Shown here: positions 14,687 through 16,082 of the stretch, piece after piece | Layout: each line of letters begins with the position of its first letter | How positions within the stretch are numbered: position 1 is the stretch's first letter | Source: Rickettsiales bacterium | GTDB lineage: Bacteria > Pseudomonadota > Alphaproteobacteria > Rickettsiales > UBA8987 | Assembly (NCBI GenBank): GCA_028282625.1 | Contig: JANQHP010000017.1 | Span: forward strand, 1-16,082 | Length of the DNA stretch: 16,082 bases | Direction: 5' to 3' | Notes under the pieces: generated by a model | Told to the model about the DNA's origin: nothing | The model's database searches: none | The model's input: only the letters and a program-made list of their open reading frames with translations | Made by a program: the position numbers and the translations under genes

Positions 14687-14701
14687 ACATCGTAACGATG
14701 T
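14687..14701. promoter_or_regulatory. Perfect 15-base palindrome upstream of the rRNA promoter
   Basis: ACATCGT-a-ACGATGT lies 13 bases after the UDG stop and 15 bases before the -35 box of the 23S promoter. It is flanked by TTTTT on the left and AAAAAA on the right. It could be a protein-binding site at the rRNA promoter; as a terminator for UDG it lacks a following T-run. Confidence 0.4.
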
Positions 14702-14716
14702 CTAACAAAAAACCCG

Positions 14717-14745
14717 TTGACAGGTTGAAAGTCTCGGCCTATAAA
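14717..14745 (+). promoter_or_regulatory. rRNA-type sigma-70 promoter of the 23S gene
   Basis: A perfect -35 TTGACA (14717-14722), a 17-base spacer and -10 TATAAA (14740-14745) are followed by a GC-rich CCGGG discriminator, a feature of growth-rate-controlled rRNA promoters. It is the strongest promoter in the window and reads directly into the 23S gene after about 310 bases of leader. Confidence 0.8.
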
Positions 14746-14789
14746 CCGGGTCCCCACATTTGTGGGAGGTGTGTTTTTTATCAGCCAGA

Positions 14790-14801
14790 TGCTTTTAAGC
14801 A
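14790..14801 (+). promoter_or_regulatory. Candidate boxA antitermination site
   Basis: TGCTTTTAAGCA matches the E. coli rRNA boxA TGCTCTTTAACA at 9 of 12 positions and lies about 35 bases into the leader, where NusB/NusE would bind the transcript. It is also a self-complementary 12-mer, which could produce a chance match. Confidence 0.3.
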
Positions 14802-14950
14802 ACGCACCGCGTTATGTGACATAGTGAAGAAATACACGAGTAATAGCGCTTGTATTTGATGCATTGAAGGGCTTCGGCTTTGAGATGCTTTTTATGCAAG
14901 GCGACTATTACAAACATACAAACTGAGTTAAGCTGGGATCTGCGCATATT

Positions 14951-14984
14951 CTTCTTAAGAATGATGTAGCAGATCATTAAGAAG
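14951..14984 (+). other. Long stem-loop in the pre-23S leader
   Basis: The left arm 14951-14965 and right arm ATCATTAAGAAG (14973-14984) form 12 base pairs with a three-base bulge (AGA) on the left and a seven-base loop GTAGCAG. It is a plausible RNase III site for trimming the precursor 5' end. Confidence 0.45.
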
Positions 14985-15064
14985 CTTAGTTCTAATGATA
15001 GCATTGCAATCTCAGTGAAATGGAATGGGTGATTATGGACTTTGTTCTGTATTCTCAAATTCTG

Positions 15065-16082
15065 TTTTAAGCATGAGAAGGGCATGAGGTGAATGCCTTG
15101 GCGATGGCAGGCGATGAAGGACGTGACAGGCTGCGATAAGCTGCGGGGAGCTGCCAATAAGCTTTGATCCGCGGATTTCCGAATGGGGAAACCCACTCTA
15201 GTTGCAAGTTTCATGTTATAAGTTTCAAGTCCCATTTGACGTTAGCATTTTGGTGCTAAAATAGAGTGCTTAAAGTGGCTTATAACCTGTAACTTGCAAC
15301 GCTTAAAAGAGTATTTATAACTGAATCCATAGGTTATAAAAGCGAACCCGGAGAACTGAAATATCTAAGTACCCGGAGGAAAGGACATCAACCGAGACTC
15401 CGCTAGTAGTGACGAGCGAACGCGGACCAGGCCAGTGGTTATAGTGTAAGAATTGGAAGCATCTGGAAAGTTGCGCCATAGTGGGTGATAGCCCCGTACA
15501 AGTAGAAAGCATTATAATCCTTGAGTAGGGCGGGACACGTGAAACCCTGTCTGAACGTGGGAGGGCCACCTTCCAAGCCTAAGTACTCGCCATCGACCGA
15601 TAGTGAACCAGTACCGTGAGGGAAAGGCGAAAAGAACCCCGACGAGGGGAGTGAAATAGACCCTGAAACCTTATGCCTACAAGCAGTCGGAGGGAGCTTG
15701 TCTCCTGACGGCGTACCTTTTGTATAATGGGTCAGCGAGTTAGTCTATCATGCAAGCTTAAGCCGTTAGGTGGAGGCGCAGCGAAAGCGAGTCTGAAATG
15801 GGCGCCTTTAGTTCGATGCAGTAGACCCGAAACCCGGTGATCTAGGCATGTGCAGGTTGAAGGTGCGGTAACACGCACTGGAGGACCGAACCCACCTATG
15901 TTGAAAAATGGGGGGATGACGTGTGCCTAGGGGTGAAAGGCCAATCAAACCGGGAAATAGCTGGTTCTCCGCGAACTCTATTTAGGTAGAGCGTCATGTC
16001 TTACCCTCGGGGGTAGAGCACTGGAAGGGCTAGGGGGGCGCGAGCCTTACCAAACCTTACCAAACTCCGAATACCGAGGAGT
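15065..16082 (+). rRNA. 23S ribosomal RNA, 5' third (runs off the window)
   Basis: From about 15065 the sequence follows bacterial 23S rRNA. It shows AATGCCTTGGC near the 5' end, GGCGATGAAGGACGTG, ATTTCCGAATGGGGAAACCC, AACTGAATCCATAGGTT, ATCTAAGTACCC, GTAGGGCGGGACACGTG, ACCGATAGTGAACCAGTACC, CCTTTTGTATAATGGGTCAG, AGACCCGAAACCCGGTGATC and GGCCAATCAAACCGGG. The last aligned part corresponds to roughly E. coli position 960, so about two thirds of the gene is missing beyond the window. The exact 5' end is uncertain by about ten bases. A long insertion replaces the tip of helix 9. No 16S, tRNA-Ile or tRNA-Ala precedes it. Confidence 0.97.
15195..15312 (+). other. Helix-9 intervening sequence in the 23S rRNA
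   Basis: Between the conserved AACCCACTCT and the AGAGT-TATAACTGAATCC sequence lie about 108 bases where E. coli has a short loop. The base ACTCT / AGAGT keeps helix 9. Above it, arms 15201-15222 and 15279-15300 are complementary at 20 of 22 positions, with a 56-base loop holding a second hairpin, TTAGCA / TGCTAA (15242-15259). Helix-9 insertions excised by RNase III, leaving a 5.8S-like fragment, are well known in Alphaproteobacteria. The arm sequences share exact words with the dispersed type B repeats of this window. Confidence 0.85.

Larger units (their letters stand above)
14750..15064 (+). other. Pre-23S rRNA leader with processing hairpins
   Basis: No gene or tRNA is seen here. The transcript would begin with the hairpin CCCACATTTGTGGG (14753-14766), with a T-run at 14774-14779. 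An imperfect hairpin with GCAT/ATGC ends (14861-14888) is followed by TTTTT. A 12-bp stem with a three-base bulge spans 14951-14984. TTCTCA and TGAGAA (15051-15056, 15073-15078) could pair near the mature 5' end. Such elements fit RNase III processing and antitermination of a pre-rRNA leader, but individual roles are inferred. Confidence 0.55.

Noticed and set aside
14795..15235. Minus-strand open frame of 146 codons over the 23S leader
   Set aside because: It runs antisense into conserved 23S rRNA sequence and has no signal or motif that supports coding.
16048..16070. Tandem CCTTACCAAA words in the 23S gene
   Set aside because: Two near-identical words occur here, but alphaproteobacterial 23S genes normally read CCTTACCAAACCTAACCAAACTCCG-like at this place, so it is ordinary rRNA sequence and not an expansion.

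Overview
The window looks like chromosome of an alphaproteobacterium with moderate GC content. The evidence is protein-level resemblance: an alphaproteobacterial-type riboflavin cluster, ETF-ubiquinone oxidoreductase, an mlaA-mlaC pair, a family-4 UDG with the alphaproteobacterial FWRPPGNR motif, and 23S rRNA sequence with a long helix-9 insertion. Methionine, riboflavin, glycolysis and electron-transfer genes argue against a strongly reduced obligate parasite. The 23S gene follows a protein gene, with its own rRNA-style promoter and no 16S or tRNA before it. Unlinked rRNA genes are typical of Rickettsiales and some other lineages, so a deep-branching or Rickettsiales/Holosporales-like lineage is possible. 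That placement is inference.

Layout: 1-577 holds dispersed palindromic repeats, then a promoter with a built-in palindrome and a long structured leader. 659-1309 encodes an unrecognised secreted cysteine-rich protein ending in a clear terminator. Facing it on the minus strand is a CDGSH iron-sulfur gene followed by priA (4074 to 1616). A plus-strand operon ribE-ribBX-ribH-nusB spans 4161-6807. 6808-7097 is palindromic repeats. mlaA-mlaC runs on the minus strand (8533 to 7098). metF, an AIM24/TIGR00266-family gene and eno follow on the plus strand (8781-11832). After another repeat-filled gap comes ETF-QO on the minus strand, then a divergent uracil-DNA glycosylase gene. The window ends inside a 23S rRNA gene (about 15065 to 16082).

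The protein genes are mostly housekeeping: lumazine and riboflavin synthesis, transcription antitermination (NusB, which acts on rRNA leaders such as the one at the right end), replication restart, outer-membrane lipid asymmetry, one-carbon metabolism, glycolysis, respiratory electron entry and base-excision repair.

The most unusual content is non-coding. A family of short palindromic repeats fills all three convergent intergenic gaps and shows nested insertions, with one module sitting in the loops of other repeats. A helix-9 intervening sequence in the 23S rRNA shares exact 10-14 base words with the same repeats and contains a degenerate copy of the promoter-palindrome seen at 310-344. PriA lacks one of its two zinc sites, the RibA-like half of RibBX lacks all zinc ligands, and MlaA lacks the usual lipobox cysteine. 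I found no CRISPR array, transposase, tRNA or phage gene.
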